Assembly: GCF_001667145.1 (NCBI RefSeq)
Contig: NZ_LZIF01000043.1
Location: 21,015-85,014 of the forward strand
Length of the DNA: 64,000 bases
Direction: 5' to 3'
Source of the DNA: Mycobacterium sp. 852002-51971_SCH5477799-a
Lineage (GTDB): Bacteria; Actinomycetota; Actinomycetes; Mycobacteriales; Mycobacteriaceae
Both the position numbers and the translations under genes were made by a program. Shown here piece after piece: positions 9,716 through 19,508 of this stretch (the stretch's first letter is position 1; every line of letters begins with the position of its first letter). Below the pieces are notes generated by a model. That model searched no databases, was not told where the DNA came from, and saw only the letters and a program-made list of their open reading frames with translations.

Positions 9716-11238
9716 TTAGAAGGGCGGCGGCTCCCCGTCGCCAACGGCATGGGTTAAGTCGGAAGCCCAAGTAGACGGAGGCTTTTCGCCGTTTCGAGCC
9801 ATTCGATTGTGGTGGCGTTCGGTGGCGATGCGCGCGGCCCGGTTTTGTGCCCGGGTACGGCGGCGTTTGGGCATCATCGCGGTGCGGTCGGCGCAGTAAT
9901 CCGGGGTTGGGTCGGCCTCGGGGGCAGGCAAGCCGCCGGTGGCCAGACACAGGCTGGGAAACAACAAGGCGCTGCCCGGGGTGGTGACATAGGTCTGTCC
10001 GGCCGGCGAGGTCAAGATCAGCGTGCCGTCGGGCAGCTGCTGATCGCGCCACCCCCAGAACGTTTTCACCAAATGATGTGTGCGGCAGAGGCATTTGAGA
10101 TTGGACGCGTGTGTCCGGCCGCCGTCGGCATACGGGATCGTATGGTCCAGGTCGCAGTCGGTGGCCGGGCGATCACAGCCCGGCCAGCGACACGTCAGGT
10201 CCCGGCAGCGCACGAAATCGGCCAACGCCCGCGACGGCGCATAACCGGACTCGGCAGGCGCATCCCCGGGATGCACCAGCGCCACCAGCTTGGCCGAGGC
10301 GGCCAACTCGGCGAGCAACTCGGGCGGGATCAAACCCTCCGCGCCGATCAGAGCGGCGGGCGTCGCGCCGCGGCCATCCAGCGCGGCCTGCTCGGCGATC
10401 ACATGAATCCCCACCGGACTCGGCGCGGACCGGTTGCCGGCCGCGCAATCCGCTCGCCCGCACCGACACCCCAACCGATCCGCGTCGGCGGCCAACGCCC
10501 CCAACGCATCAGCGCGGCGCTGCTCACGGGTGCGCGGATCGTGCACACATACGGTGGCCGCCAGTGCGTCCAACCGCTGATCCAACGCCTGCGCATCCGG
10601 ACTCATCAGGCTGCCCTCATAAGCGACATGCCCTCGCCCGCATCGGCGATCCAGACCTCGCGATCGGCCACCCGCTCCTTGCGGCGCCGCACCGCGTCCG
10701 CATCGGCGCGAGCCACCACCTTGTCCACCTGCGCGGCCAGCCGGCCCTGACTCAGCGACGGCCACCGGGTGACGTTGGCGGCCAGCGCAACGTCCACCGC
10801 ACCCAACACGTCGGGATCGGTGATCAAATCGGTGCGGAACACGATCGTCTGAAACATCCGGCAATCGATATCGCCGGCGGAGAACACCGCACCCACCTTC
10901 GGCAGCCGCTCACGCATCGCCCGGGCATAGCGCACCCGGCTGCTGGCCAGCCCCTGCCCGATCCGCAACGCCGCGGCCACCTCCGCGCTGACCGCCGCCT
11001 CGGTATCAACGGCCCACTCCTCGGTCTCCGCACACCGCGACAACCGGTAGGAAAACAACTCACCGATCGCTACCAGCTGCGCAGCAGCAGCCCGATTCTC
11101 CGCGCGCGCCGCCGCACCGATCCGCTCCAACAGACCCACGGACACCGGCGTCACCGACGGGTACTGCCGCTCGACCAGCTCGTCAAAATAGGCGATCACC
11201 TGGGGTGGTGACCGATAACCCGACTCGCTTTCGAACAT
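9716..11238 (-). pseudogene. Frameshifted 13E12-repeat family protein (DUF222 + HNH endonuclease)
   Basis: One family protein is split across two frames. The upstream part (ATG 11238, MFESESGYRSPPQ, to TGA at 10606) carries the DUF222 helical domain, with SVTPVSVGLLERIGAAARAE and GQGLASSRVRYARAMRERLP. The downstream part (about 10625 to 9716) carries the remaining DUF222 and an HNH nuclease: CRDLTCRWPGCDRPATDCDL, DHTIPYADGGRTHASNLKCL, CRTHHLVKTFWGW. The frames join near 10618-10625, where one added base (or a -1 slip at CTT-A) restores GMSL-EGSLMSPDAQALDQRL. The upstream stop and an ATG overlap as TGATG at 10606, so reinitiation of a 296-residue HNH protein is conceivable. 13E12 proteins are repeated in mycobacteria and associated with mobile sequence. 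Confidence 0.8.
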
Positions 11239-11277
11239 GTGTTCGATTCTATCAGTCGCGGGCGACAAGCCGCACCG

Positions 11278-12747
11278 TTACGGCACCCGGCTGCGATGCC
11301 TCTTGTTGTGCGGCGGCACACCGTTGACCCCGCCGATGGACTCCGCGTAGCTGCCGACGGCGAACCCGACGCCAGACCCCATGACCGCCAACGCATCCCG
11401 GTTGATGTTGTCGATGGTATCGCGAGGGCTCTGGAAGTTCGGGTCGAACGCCACGCCGGCCTGGCCGCCCCATAATCGGGCCTGGACGGGAGTCTTCGGC
11501 TGCGAGGCCCCGGTGGTCATGCCCCCGACGGGCACACCCGCGATCATGAAGGGGTGGTAGTCGGCCCTGGTGTCCAACGGCATGTCCGCGGGCCGCTTGC
11601 CGGCGAGGTACAGATATCCGGCGAGGGTGCGTTCGACACCGGCCGAGCCTTCGGGCACGTCCGCGGCGGACACACCGGGACCGGGCGGGCCGGACTGATC
11701 GCCGTCGTCGGTGAAGAATCCAGCATTGGGTGAACCGAGCATGGTGAAGTTCAGGTACAGCGCGATGTCGTTGAGCTGCTCACGGTCCATGCCGAACACG
11801 TAATCCAAGACGCCGTTGCGGCCGTCCTCATCGGCGCCCCAGAACACGAACCGCACCGCATTGTTCACCGGCGCCAGCGGGCCCAGTTGCAGCGCCGTCT
11901 CCAGCACGGCGGCCGCCCCGGAGCCGTCGTCGTTGATCCCGGGTCCGGCGCGCGAGCCGTCCAGATGCGCACCCACTACGACGACGTCGTTGGCCGACCC
12001 GGACTTGGTCTGCGCCACGACGTTTCGGGACGTGATCTTGACGTTCTGCGCATCCAGCACCAGTCGTATCGGTGCGGTCGCTCCCGCCAGCGCGGCGGCG
12101 CCGGAGGATCCCAGCACGGCGACCGGCACGGTCAACTGCTTGAAGTAGCCGGTGGTGAACAACGTGGGTGGAGCTCCCCGATCGGTGGGCGAGCTGAGTA
12201 CGATCAGCGCGCTCGCGCCCTTGGCCACCGCGCTGTTCTGTTTGTCGACGACCGAACATTGGGCGTCGTCGACGACGGCGATCGCGCCGTTGGGCACGAC
12301 GGCGGGGTAATCGGTTGCCCTGCAACCCGACGGCTGCGCCGGACGGATCGGCTGCCCGGTCAGTCCTCCGGGTGGGGACTGCACCAGCAGCGATGCCTGG
12401 TCAACGGGATAGGTACGGCCCGCAACGGTCAGCGCCGGCTTGCCCAAAGAGACGGTGTAGAGCCGGTCGAACTGCGGTGTCTGAACGTCGAAACCCCTGT
12501 CGTGCAGGGCTTTAGCGACGTAATCGACGCTGGCGTTGAAGCCCGGCATCCCGTCCGCGCGGTTGCCACCGTTGGCGTTGGCGATGTTCTGCAAGGCACG
12601 CAGGTGCGTCAGCATGCCCTCGGCAGTCACCTTCTTGGCCAGGCTGTGCCCAAGGTCCGGTGTCGTTGTCGGCAGCGCCAGCCGCGTCGACGAACAACCG
12701 GCCACCATGGCGATCAGCAGCAGAGTCGCGCCCAGCCGGGACATCAT
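11278..12747 (-). CDS. M28-family peptidase-like lipoprotein with degraded active site (LpqL paralogue)
   Basis: Lipoprotein of 489 residues with lipobox MVAGC (Cys18), clearly homologous to the adjacent LpqL with PA and M28 regions in the same order. Metal ligands His261 (GAHLDG) and Asp273 (INDDGSG) remain. The general-base Glu is Asp306 (WGADEDG), the ligand Asp in LpqL NFDML is Thr335 (NFTML), and the last His ligand (PNYHQKSD) is Gln439 (PNFQSPRD). So catalysis by the normal two-zinc mechanism is unlikely, and a binding or regulatory role is possible. The ATG at 12747 overlaps the lpqL stop as ATGA, giving coupled translation. The codon pattern is like its neighbours and the frame is intact, so it is not an obvious pseudogene. 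Confidence 0.9.
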   Translation of the reverse strand: MMSRLGATLLLIAMVAGCSSTRLALPTTTPDLGHSLAKKVTAEGMLTHLRALQNIANANGGNRADGMPGFNASVDYVAKALHDRGFDVQTPQFDRLYTVSLGKPALTVAGRTYPVDQASLLVQSPPGGLTGQPIRPAQPSGCRATDYPAVVPNGAIAVVDDAQCSVVDKQNSAVAKGASALIVLSSPTDRGAPPTLFTTGYFKQLTVPVAVLGSSGAAALAGATAPIRLVLDAQNVKITSRNVVAQTKSGSANDVVVVGAHLDGSRAGPGINDDGSGAAAVLETALQLGPLAPVNNAVRFVFWGADEDGRNGVLDYVFGMDREQLNDIALYLNFTMLGSPNAGFFTDDGDQSGPPGPGVSAADVPEGSAGVERTLAGYLYLAGKRPADMPLDTRADYHPFMIAGVPVGGMTTGASQPKTPVQARLWGGQAGVAFDPNFQSPRDTIDNINRDALAVMGSGVGFAVGSYAESIGGVNGVPPHNKRHRSRVP

Positions 12748-14234
12748 GACTTGACGAGTACGTGCCGGGTGCGGTCCGCCATGGCGGGAACGCCGTTGTG
12801 CCCGCCGAGGTCTTGCGCGTAGAGACCGATCGCGTAAGCCACGCCGCCACCGTTGATCCCCAGCGCGGTGCGGTCGACGTGGTCGAGGGTGTCGGATTTC
12901 TGGTGGTAGTTGGGGTCGAACGGTTGATCGGCGGTTCCACCCCACAACTTGGCCTGGTCGGCGGACATCTTTCCCTCGGCGCCCGAGAACAGGCCGCCGG
13001 CGGGAATCCCCGCCAGGGTGAATCCGTCGTAGTCAGACCGGCCGTCGAACGAAGTGTCCTGCGCGGTCTTTCCGGCTGACTTCAGGTAAGCGACCAGCGT
13101 TCGCTCGATGCCCGCCGAACCCTCGGGCACCACCGGCTGGCCACGAGCGTCCAGTGGCAGTGACTGGTCGCCGTCGTAGGTGAAATAGCCGGGGTTCGGC
13201 GACGCGAGCATATCGAAGTTCAGGTACAGCGCAATGTTTTTCAGCGCCGTCACGTCCAGGGACTCGACATAGTTGCGTGACCCGATCAGCCCGAGTTCCT
13301 CCGCACCCCAGAAGCCGAACCGCAGCGCGTTGTGCACCTGCGGCGAACTCCCCAGCCGCACAGCGGTTTCCAGTACCGCGGCCACACCCGATCCATTGTC
13401 GTTGATGCCCGGCCCCTCCGGCACGCTGTCCAGGTGCGCCCCCGCCATCACCACGTCGGTCGCCGAGCCGGTTTTGGTTTGCGCAATCACGTTGCGCGCC
13501 CGGAAGCTTTGGGTGCTGGCATTGAGCGTGATTGTGGTGGGTCCCGGCTGCCCACGCAGCTGCAGCCCCACCGATCGGGTGACGCTCAGCGCCGGAATCT
13601 TCACCTCGGTGGTCGGCCCCAGCGTGCCGCCCATCTGTTGTTCGTCGACGTTGTCGGCGATGATCATCGCCACGGCGCCCCGCTGCGCCGCGGCCTCTTC
13701 CTTCTGAGCGAACGGGCAGGTTCCGCGATCGACCAGCACCACGGCGCCCTGCAGCGGCAGGTTCGCGTAATCGGAGGCCGCGCAGCCGAGGTTGTTAGCC
13801 GGCGCGGCGACCAGCGGCCCGCTCACACCGTCCGGCGCGGTGCCGAGGCTGAAGTCCAGCGCGTGCGCCTCCACCGGCTTGCCGCCGACGGTGACGGCCG
13901 GCTTGTCGCCGTGAAACACTCGCGCCGAGAATTCGGGAGTCTGCACGTCAAATCCACTGCCGCGCAGGATATTTACCACGTAATCCACGCTGGCCTCATA
14001 CCCGGGTGTGCCCACCGCCCGGGTACCGTTGTTGGCGTTGGCGATGTCTTGCAGCTTCGACAGGTGTGCCATCATCGCGTCCATCGTGACCTTGTCGTGC
14101 AACGCGGAGGCGAATTCGGCCGCCAAGGGGTGTGTTCGCTGCGAGTCCGACGACCGATGGAAGCAGCTGGTTGAGAATGCGGTCAGCGCGACCGCGGCGA
14201 GCAACGCCGCAGTCGTCGTGGATTTGTTCACCAT
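12744..14234 (-). CDS. lpqL: LpqL-like M28 aminopeptidase lipoprotein
   Basis: Predicted exported zinc aminopeptidase of 496 residues. The N-terminus has a hydrophobic signal with a weak lipobox (AFSTSC, Cys24). A PA insert (about 120-235) is followed by the M28 core with a complete site: His267 (GAHLDS), Asp279 (GINDNGSG), Glu312-Glu313 (GAEELG), Asp341 (NFDML) and His444 (NYHQKSD). ATG at 14234 is the only start giving a signal peptide. It corresponds to Rv0418. It is followed, with a 4-bp overlap, by the catalytically degraded paralogue, so the two are probably made together and exported to the same place. Confidence 0.92.
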   Translation of the reverse strand: MVNKSTTTAALLAAVALTAFSTSCFHRSSDSQRTHPLAAEFASALHDKVTMDAMMAHLSKLQDIANANNGTRAVGTPGYEASVDYVVNILRGSGFDVQTPEFSARVFHGDKPAVTVGGKPVEAHALDFSLGTAPDGVSGPLVAAPANNLGCAASDYANLPLQGAVVLVDRGTCPFAQKEEAAAQRGAVAMIIADNVDEQQMGGTLGPTTEVKIPALSVTRSVGLQLRGQPGPTTITLNASTQSFRARNVIAQTKTGSATDVVMAGAHLDSVPEGPGINDNGSGVAAVLETAVRLGSSPQVHNALRFGFWGAEELGLIGSRNYVESLDVTALKNIALYLNFDMLASPNPGYFTYDGDQSLPLDARGQPVVPEGSAGIERTLVAYLKSAGKTAQDTSFDGRSDYDGFTLAGIPAGGLFSGAEGKMSADQAKLWGGTADQPFDPNYHQKSDTLDHVDRTALGINGGGVAYAIGLYAQDLGGHNGVPAMADRTRHVLVKS

Positions 14235-14287
14235 CGCGCCCCAGGTTAGACCGCGGCCCAGGCCGCCGGGATCAGGACACGGCGGTA

Positions 14288-14713
14288 TCAAACATACAGT
14301 GCGTTGAAGGGGGCAACGGGGATGTTGCGCACCACGAACCAGGCCAGCACCAACGACAGTGTCACGACGGCGGCCCAACGTCGGTGCTGCCAACTGCGGA
14401 TCCGCCGACCCACTAGACGCCCGTAGGTCCAGGACGCATACGCCCACACCAACAGCACGACAGCCGCTAAGCCCAACGCATTGAACCTGGCGGCCGCCGG
14501 GAGATCGCCGTGCATCAGCGAATACAGCATGCGCAGGCTGCCGCATCCGGGACAGTCGATACCCAGTAATGCCTTGGTTGGGCATACCGGCAGCGGGCCG
14601 TTCGGGGTGGTCGGATCGCCCGCCCAGATGGCGGCGCACATCAGCGTCGTGGATGCCGCCACCACAAGTGGTGCACCCAGATTCGCGTGCGCCGCCCCCC
14701 AGCGGGTCACCAT
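14288..14713 (-). CDS. DUF2752 membrane protein
   Basis: Small membrane protein of 141 residues with three hydrophobic segments (about 14-32, 78-97 and 113-130). The DUF2752 signature CPTKALLGIDCPGCGSLRML lies at about 44-63, with the characteristic CP.CG..R..., followed by a short helical stretch (YSLMHGDLPAA). Function is unknown. It follows the CD225 gene by 9 bp on the same strand, and this pairing appears deliberate. ATG at 14713 is followed by GTG in frame; no strong Shine-Dalgarno is visible. Confidence 0.85.
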   Translation of the reverse strand: MVTRWGAAHANLGAPLVVAASTTLMCAAIWAGDPTTPNGPLPVCPTKALLGIDCPGCGSLRMLYSLMHGDLPAAARFNALGLAAVVLLVWAYASWTYGRLVGRRIRSWQHRRWAAVVTLSLVLAWFVVRNIPVAPFNALYV

Positions 14714-14722
14714 GATCAGAGG

Positions 14723-15070
14723 TTAGAACATCGCGGCGAGTGCCGCGTTGGTGTTCGTGTTCAGCGCACCGATCGCCATCAAAATGCCGTAGATGATGCC
14801 TACGGCGACGCCGATGACCGCAGACCAGATCACCCATCTCTTGGCGCTCTCGGCGGACGCTTGCGCCTCGGCGTAGCGGCCCTGCGCCCACAACCCATTG
14901 ACCTGGCTCGACTTGACGATCGCCACGATTCCGAAGGGAAGGCAGCAGAAGAGGGTCGCCAGAATCGACCACACCAGATAGTTATTCGGCGCTTGGCCTT
15001 CCGGCTGCTGCGGCGGGTAACCCGGAGACGGCGGCGGATAATCGGGCGGCGGGGGAGGGGGGGGTGTCAT
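14723..15070 (-). CDS. CD225/dispanin (IFITM-like) small membrane protein
   Basis: A 115-residue protein with a proline-rich cytosolic head (MTPPPPPPPDYPPPSPGYPP) followed by a CD225 domain: an intramembrane helix with LFCCLPFGIVAIVKSSQVN, the polar loop GRYAEAQASAESAKRW, and a C-terminal transmembrane helix AVIGVAVGIIYGILMAIG. ATG at 15070 has CTGGAG 6 nt upstream, better than the TTG at 15085. The domain is shared with eukaryotic interferon-induced transmembrane proteins, which affect membrane curvature. The bacterial role is not established. It is paired with DUF2752 downstream. Confidence 0.9.
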   Translation of the reverse strand: MTPPPPPPPDYPPPSPGYPPQQPEGQAPNNYLVWSILATLFCCLPFGIVAIVKSSQVNGLWAQGRYAEAQASAESAKRWVIWSAVIGVAVGIIYGILMAIGALNTNTNAALAAMF

Positions 15071-15407
15071 GGATTCTCCAGTCAAGAGAAGTTAGCTGAC
15101 GTAAAGCGGTGCTAACCATACCCGAGCAGGGTCTGATCGGCACTAGCAATGAAAAAATCATGTTTAGGCCACCGCAGGCACAATGGGGCGGCGGGGCGCC
15201 TTCTCTACAGAAGACCTCGATTATCGATGCGTCTCAACATAATTCGAAATTCTGTGCCTCGATAGGCGCGTCGCCATCGTTTCCCTGGTCATCCGCCGGT
15301 TCAGCCAAGGAAGGATGCCCACACAGACAATTGCCAACGGAATGTGTTGCATTACCACGACATATCCCTAATATCCGTGTTTAGAAGCGGCCGTTAAGGA
15401 GCCATTC
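15071..15407. other. Intergenic region, comparatively AT-rich
   Basis: This 337-bp gap separates the divergent CD225 gene and a secreted-protein gene. It has A/T-rich patches such as AATGAAAAAATCATG and CAACATAATTCGAAATTC, unusual for this window. I find no convincing gene: the plus-strand frame at 15109-15384 has no family features and atypical composition. It contains the promoter given separately and presumably the CD225 promoter on the other strand. Confidence 0.6.
15347..15374 (+). promoter_or_regulatory. Candidate SigA-type promoter for the secreted-protein gene at 15408
   Basis: TTGCAT (15347-15352) and TAATAT (15369-15374) are separated by 16 bp and resemble -35 and -10 boxes. Transcription would start near 15381, leaving a short leader with AAGGAG (15396-15401) 6 nt before the ATG. 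Confidence 0.55.
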
Positions 15408-15938
15408 ATGTCTGATTTCAGCAACGCGCTGAGGGCGGCGACCCTAACGACGCTCACCGCAGGTTTGGCCTTAGCCGGCGGCGCCCCAGCGAGCGCGGAT
15501 CCCGTCACCACCGGGAGCTCTTCGGATATCAACACGCTTGCGGCGGCGCTGTCGAAGGGCTACGGCCTGAACAACTGCACCGCTCAGAACATCGACCGCA
15601 GCACGCAACTGGCCGTGCTCACCTGCGGGCAGAGCCCCGATCCACGCGGACCGGTACAGGCCAAATACGTGCTGTTCACCAACGCCGACAATTTGGCCAC
15701 CTCGTTCAAGGCGACCATCAATGAGGACGTGCTTACCCCATGCGGTGACGCCAGTCAGTCGCCGTCAAACTGGCACAAGGACGGTTCGGCAGCCAGCGCC
15801 GGGCAGGCGGCGTGCGGCACCTACCGAAACGGCGCCGAGATCATCTGGACTACGGACGCCAACAACACATTGAGTTACCTGCGCGCGTCCAACACCGACG
15901 TTGCTGCGCTTTACCAGTGGTGGCGTGCGAACGGGTGA
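15408..15938 (+). CDS. Secreted four-cysteine protein, paralogue 1
   Basis: Exported protein of 176 residues, family not recognised by name. The signal peptide spans about 1-31, with a hydrophobic core and a cleavage site near APASAD. The mature part has four cysteines (YGLNNCTAQ, VLTCGQSP, LTPCGDAS, QAACGTY) that could form two disulfides, a central segment VLFTNADNLATSF, and a C-terminal ALYQWWRANG. It resembles the next gene in every one of these features. A clear Shine-Dalgarno, AAGGAG, is 6 nt upstream and a good promoter precedes it. The role is unknown; location is likely periplasmic or extracellular. Confidence 0.85.
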   Translation: MSDFSNALRAATLTTLTAGLALAGGAPASADPVTTGSSSDINTLAAALSKGYGLNNCTAQNIDRSTQLAVLTCGQSPDPRGPVQAKYVLFTNADNLATSFKATINEDVLTPCGDASQSPSNWHKDGSAASAGQAACGTYRNGAEIIWTTDANNTLSYLRASNTDVAALYQWWRANG

Positions 15939-16029
15939 CGTTCCCGCTGTGCCGCAACCGATTCCGTCGACGGATAACCGAGAAGCGTTCGGCCCTCTTT
16001 ATTTCCATCAACCGCAGGGAGTCAGAAAA

Positions 16030-16548
16030 ATGTCACATCGGAACACCGCGCTGCGAGTCGCGTCGGCAGCTATAACGGGCAGTTTGGCTTTCGCGGGTGT
16101 TGGCGCCGCGAACGCCGAGCCCAACACCGGCAACGCGACGGACATGAATACGTTGGCCGCCTCGCTGTCGAAGGGCTACGGCCTCAACAACTGTAAGCCG
16201 CAAGAGCTCTCCGAAACCGGCGAACTGGCCGAACTGGTGTGCGGGCAAAGCCCCGACTCCAGCGGACCGGGCTCCGGCGTTTACGCCCTCTTCTCCAACA
16301 GCACGAACCTGGGCTCCGCCTTCAGCTCGACCATCAAAGACGTATCCCTGGCCGCGTGTGGAGACGCCGGGGCGTCGCCGGGAACGTGGAAACAGAACGG
16401 CCAGACGGGCGGCCAGATCGCCTGCGGCACCTACAAGAACTACGCGACGTTGACCTGGACCACCGATGCCAAGAATGTGTTGGGGCACCTGACGTCATCC
16501 AATTCGGACGTCAACGCGCTCTATCAGTGGTGGCGCACGAACGGCTGA
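16030..16548 (+). CDS. Secreted four-cysteine protein, paralogue 2
   Basis: 172-residue exported protein homologous to the gene just upstream. The signal peptide ends near GAANAEP. Conserved positions include DMNTLAASLSKGYGLNNC, LVCGQSPDSSGP, AACGDAGASPG, IACGTYKN and ALYQWWRTNG, so all four cysteines and the double Trp are kept. ATG at 16030 has AGGGAG (16015-16020) 9 nt upstream. The 91-bp spacer after paralogue 1 is enough for a separate promoter. The stop is 3 bp from the stop of the convergent SGNH gene. This looks like a tandem duplication followed by sequence divergence; function is unknown. Confidence 0.85.
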   Translation: MSHRNTALRVASAAITGSLAFAGVGAANAEPNTGNATDMNTLAASLSKGYGLNNCKPQELSETGELAELVCGQSPDSSGPGSGVYALFSNSTNLGSAFSSTIKDVSLAACGDAGASPGTWKQNGQTGGQIACGTYKNYATLTWTTDAKNVLGHLTSSNSDVNALYQWWRTNG

Positions 16549-16551
16549 CGT

Positions 16552-18264
<1,713 letters not shown>

Positions 18265-18310
18265 TGGCGCCACTCCTCTTCGCTTCGCCGAGGCATCGTC
18301 ACGGCGCGGA

Positions 18311-19342
18311 TCATCGGTGCGCTCCCACCGGGGACAGTTCGGCAACGATCTGTTCTGCCGTCCAGGGCGCCAACAGGAATCCCGACCGGCCGTGGCCGGC
18401 GGCGACCAGCGTTCGCGCATCCAGGCGATGGACCAACGGCAGATTATCGGGTGTCATCGGGCGCAGCCCGGCGGCGCACTCGGCCAGCTCGTATTCGCCC
18501 AGCGCCGGCAGCACCGCGCACGCGTCATCGAGCAGGTCACGCACCCCCGAAACGACCGGGGCGGTGTCGCGACCGTGTTCGTACTGCGTGGCTCCGACCA
18601 CCACCCCGTCCGCGCGCGGCACCAGATACACCTGCCGTCCGTGCACCCGGGCGCGAACAACCCGCTGCGGCAACGGCATACAACCCTTACGCCACCGCAA
18701 TCGCAGCACTTCGCCCTTCACCGGGCGCACCGGCAGACCGGGCCACAACCCCGGCGCATCGATGCCGTTGGCGATCACCACCGCGTCGGCCTCGACGCGC
18801 GACAACTCGCGCACCGGCGGCGCCCACGACACCCCGAGGCGCTCGCACTCCGCGGTCAACGCGTCCAACACCGCCCTGTTGTCCACGGCCAGCTCGGTGG
18901 GCGCCCGAAAGCCGTGCCGGATGCCCTGCGCCAGCAGCGGTTCGACATCGCGGGCGGCCGACTCCCAGACCACCGGGTGCCCCTGGGCGGACAACCACTC
19001 CGCGACCGTGCGCAGATCGGTGGCATCGGCGCGGTCGACGGCAACCACCAGCGACTCGCGCGCCGTGATCACTTCGGGCGGCAACCCGTCCAGGAAACCG
19101 CCCTCGCGCCACAGCCGCAGCGACTCCAGGCCCAGCCGCAGCAGTCGCTCTTCGCCGGGCCAGCCCTCGCTGTGCGGTGCCAGCATGCCGCCGGCGACCC
19201 AGGATGCGCCCTTGTGGTCGCTGCGGTGTACCCGTACCGACCACCCGGCCTGCGCGGCGCGGCGCGCCACCGCGAGCCCGATGACGCCGCCCCCGATCAC
19301 GGCCAAGGACCCCGGCGGGGGCCCCGAGGGCATCCCGGTCAT
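18311..19342 (-). CDS. thiO: Glycine oxidase ThiO
   Basis: FAD-dependent amine oxidase of 343 residues that oxidises glycine to the imine needed by ThiG. The N-terminal dinucleotide motif is LAVIGGGVIGLAVARRAAQA, followed by ASWVAGGMLAPHSE. The C-terminal part has AAGLRPMTPDNLPLVHRL and VAAGHGRSGFLLAPWTA. ATG at 19342 has AGGGAGG 7 nt upstream, in the 3' end of the riboswitch, so it is preferred over a start further upstream inside the aptamer. First gene of the operon. Confidence 0.96.
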   Translation of the reverse strand: MTGMPSGPPPGSLAVIGGGVIGLAVARRAAQAGWSVRVHRSDHKGASWVAGGMLAPHSEGWPGEERLLRLGLESLRLWREGGFLDGLPPEVITARESLVVAVDRADATDLRTVAEWLSAQGHPVVWESAARDVEPLLAQGIRHGFRAPTELAVDNRAVLDALTAECERLGVSWAPPVRELSRVEADAVVIANGIDAPGLWPGLPVRPVKGEVLRLRWRKGCMPLPQRVVRARVHGRQVYLVPRADGVVVGATQYEHGRDTAPVVSGVRDLLDDACAVLPALGEYELAECAAGLRPMTPDNLPLVHRLDARTLVAAGHGRSGFLLAPWTAEQIVAELSPVGAHR

Positions 19343-19350
19343 TCGTGAGC

Positions 19351-19462
19351 CTCCCTTCGCCGGCATTACCCGGATCAGGTGTGACGGTAAGGGCAGGTCC
19401 GGGTGGCTCCGGCTGTGCCCACTCTCAGCCCCGCAGTCAGGCGACTACCCGGGACTCCCGTG
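19351..19462 (-). promoter_or_regulatory. TPP riboswitch upstream of thiO-thiS-thiG
   Basis: Read on the minus strand, the leader has CGGGAGTCCCGGG, then GGGGCTGAGAGTGG with the CUGAGA box, and later ACCTGATCCGGGTAATGCCG followed by GCGAAGGGAG. These are the aptamer landmarks in correct order. The terminal AGGGAGG is also the thiO Shine-Dalgarno, so ligand binding probably blocks translation, as for the thiC copy. Confidence 0.95.
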
Positions 19463-19486
19463 TCTAGTGGTTCTCTTCGGCTCCAC

Positions 19487-19502
19487 GCTAGCGCGCTAGC
19501 GT
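19487..19502 (+). promoter_or_regulatory. 14-bp perfect palindrome over a candidate leaderless thiE promoter
   Basis: GCTAGCGCGCTAGC (19487-19500) is perfectly self-complementary. TAGCGT (19497-19502) fits TANNNT and lies 6 nt before the GTG of thiE at 19509, the spacing expected if transcription starts at the start codon. No Shine-Dalgarno precedes thiE, which fits a leaderless transcript. Whether a protein binds the palindrome is unknown. Confidence 0.45.
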
Positions 19503-19508
19503 CTCGGT

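Noticed and set aside
8267..9757. Plus-strand frame opposite lpqM
   Set aside because: Antisense to LpqM, which has a lipobox and HEFGH motif; the antisense product has no family match by eye.
10600..10640. Programmed -1 frameshift in the 13E12-family gene
   Set aside because: No X-XXY-YYZ slippery heptamer and no obvious downstream pseudoknot; a one-base deletion or sequencing error is simpler.
12744..14972. Extended lpqL frame reaching 14972
   Set aside because: The extra N-terminal part overlaps the DUF2752 gene out of frame and would bury the signal peptide, so ATG 14234 is used.
15109..15384. 91-codon plus-strand frame in the intergenic region
   Set aside because: No Shine-Dalgarno, no recognisable domain, unusual composition, and it overlaps the promoter of the secreted-protein gene.
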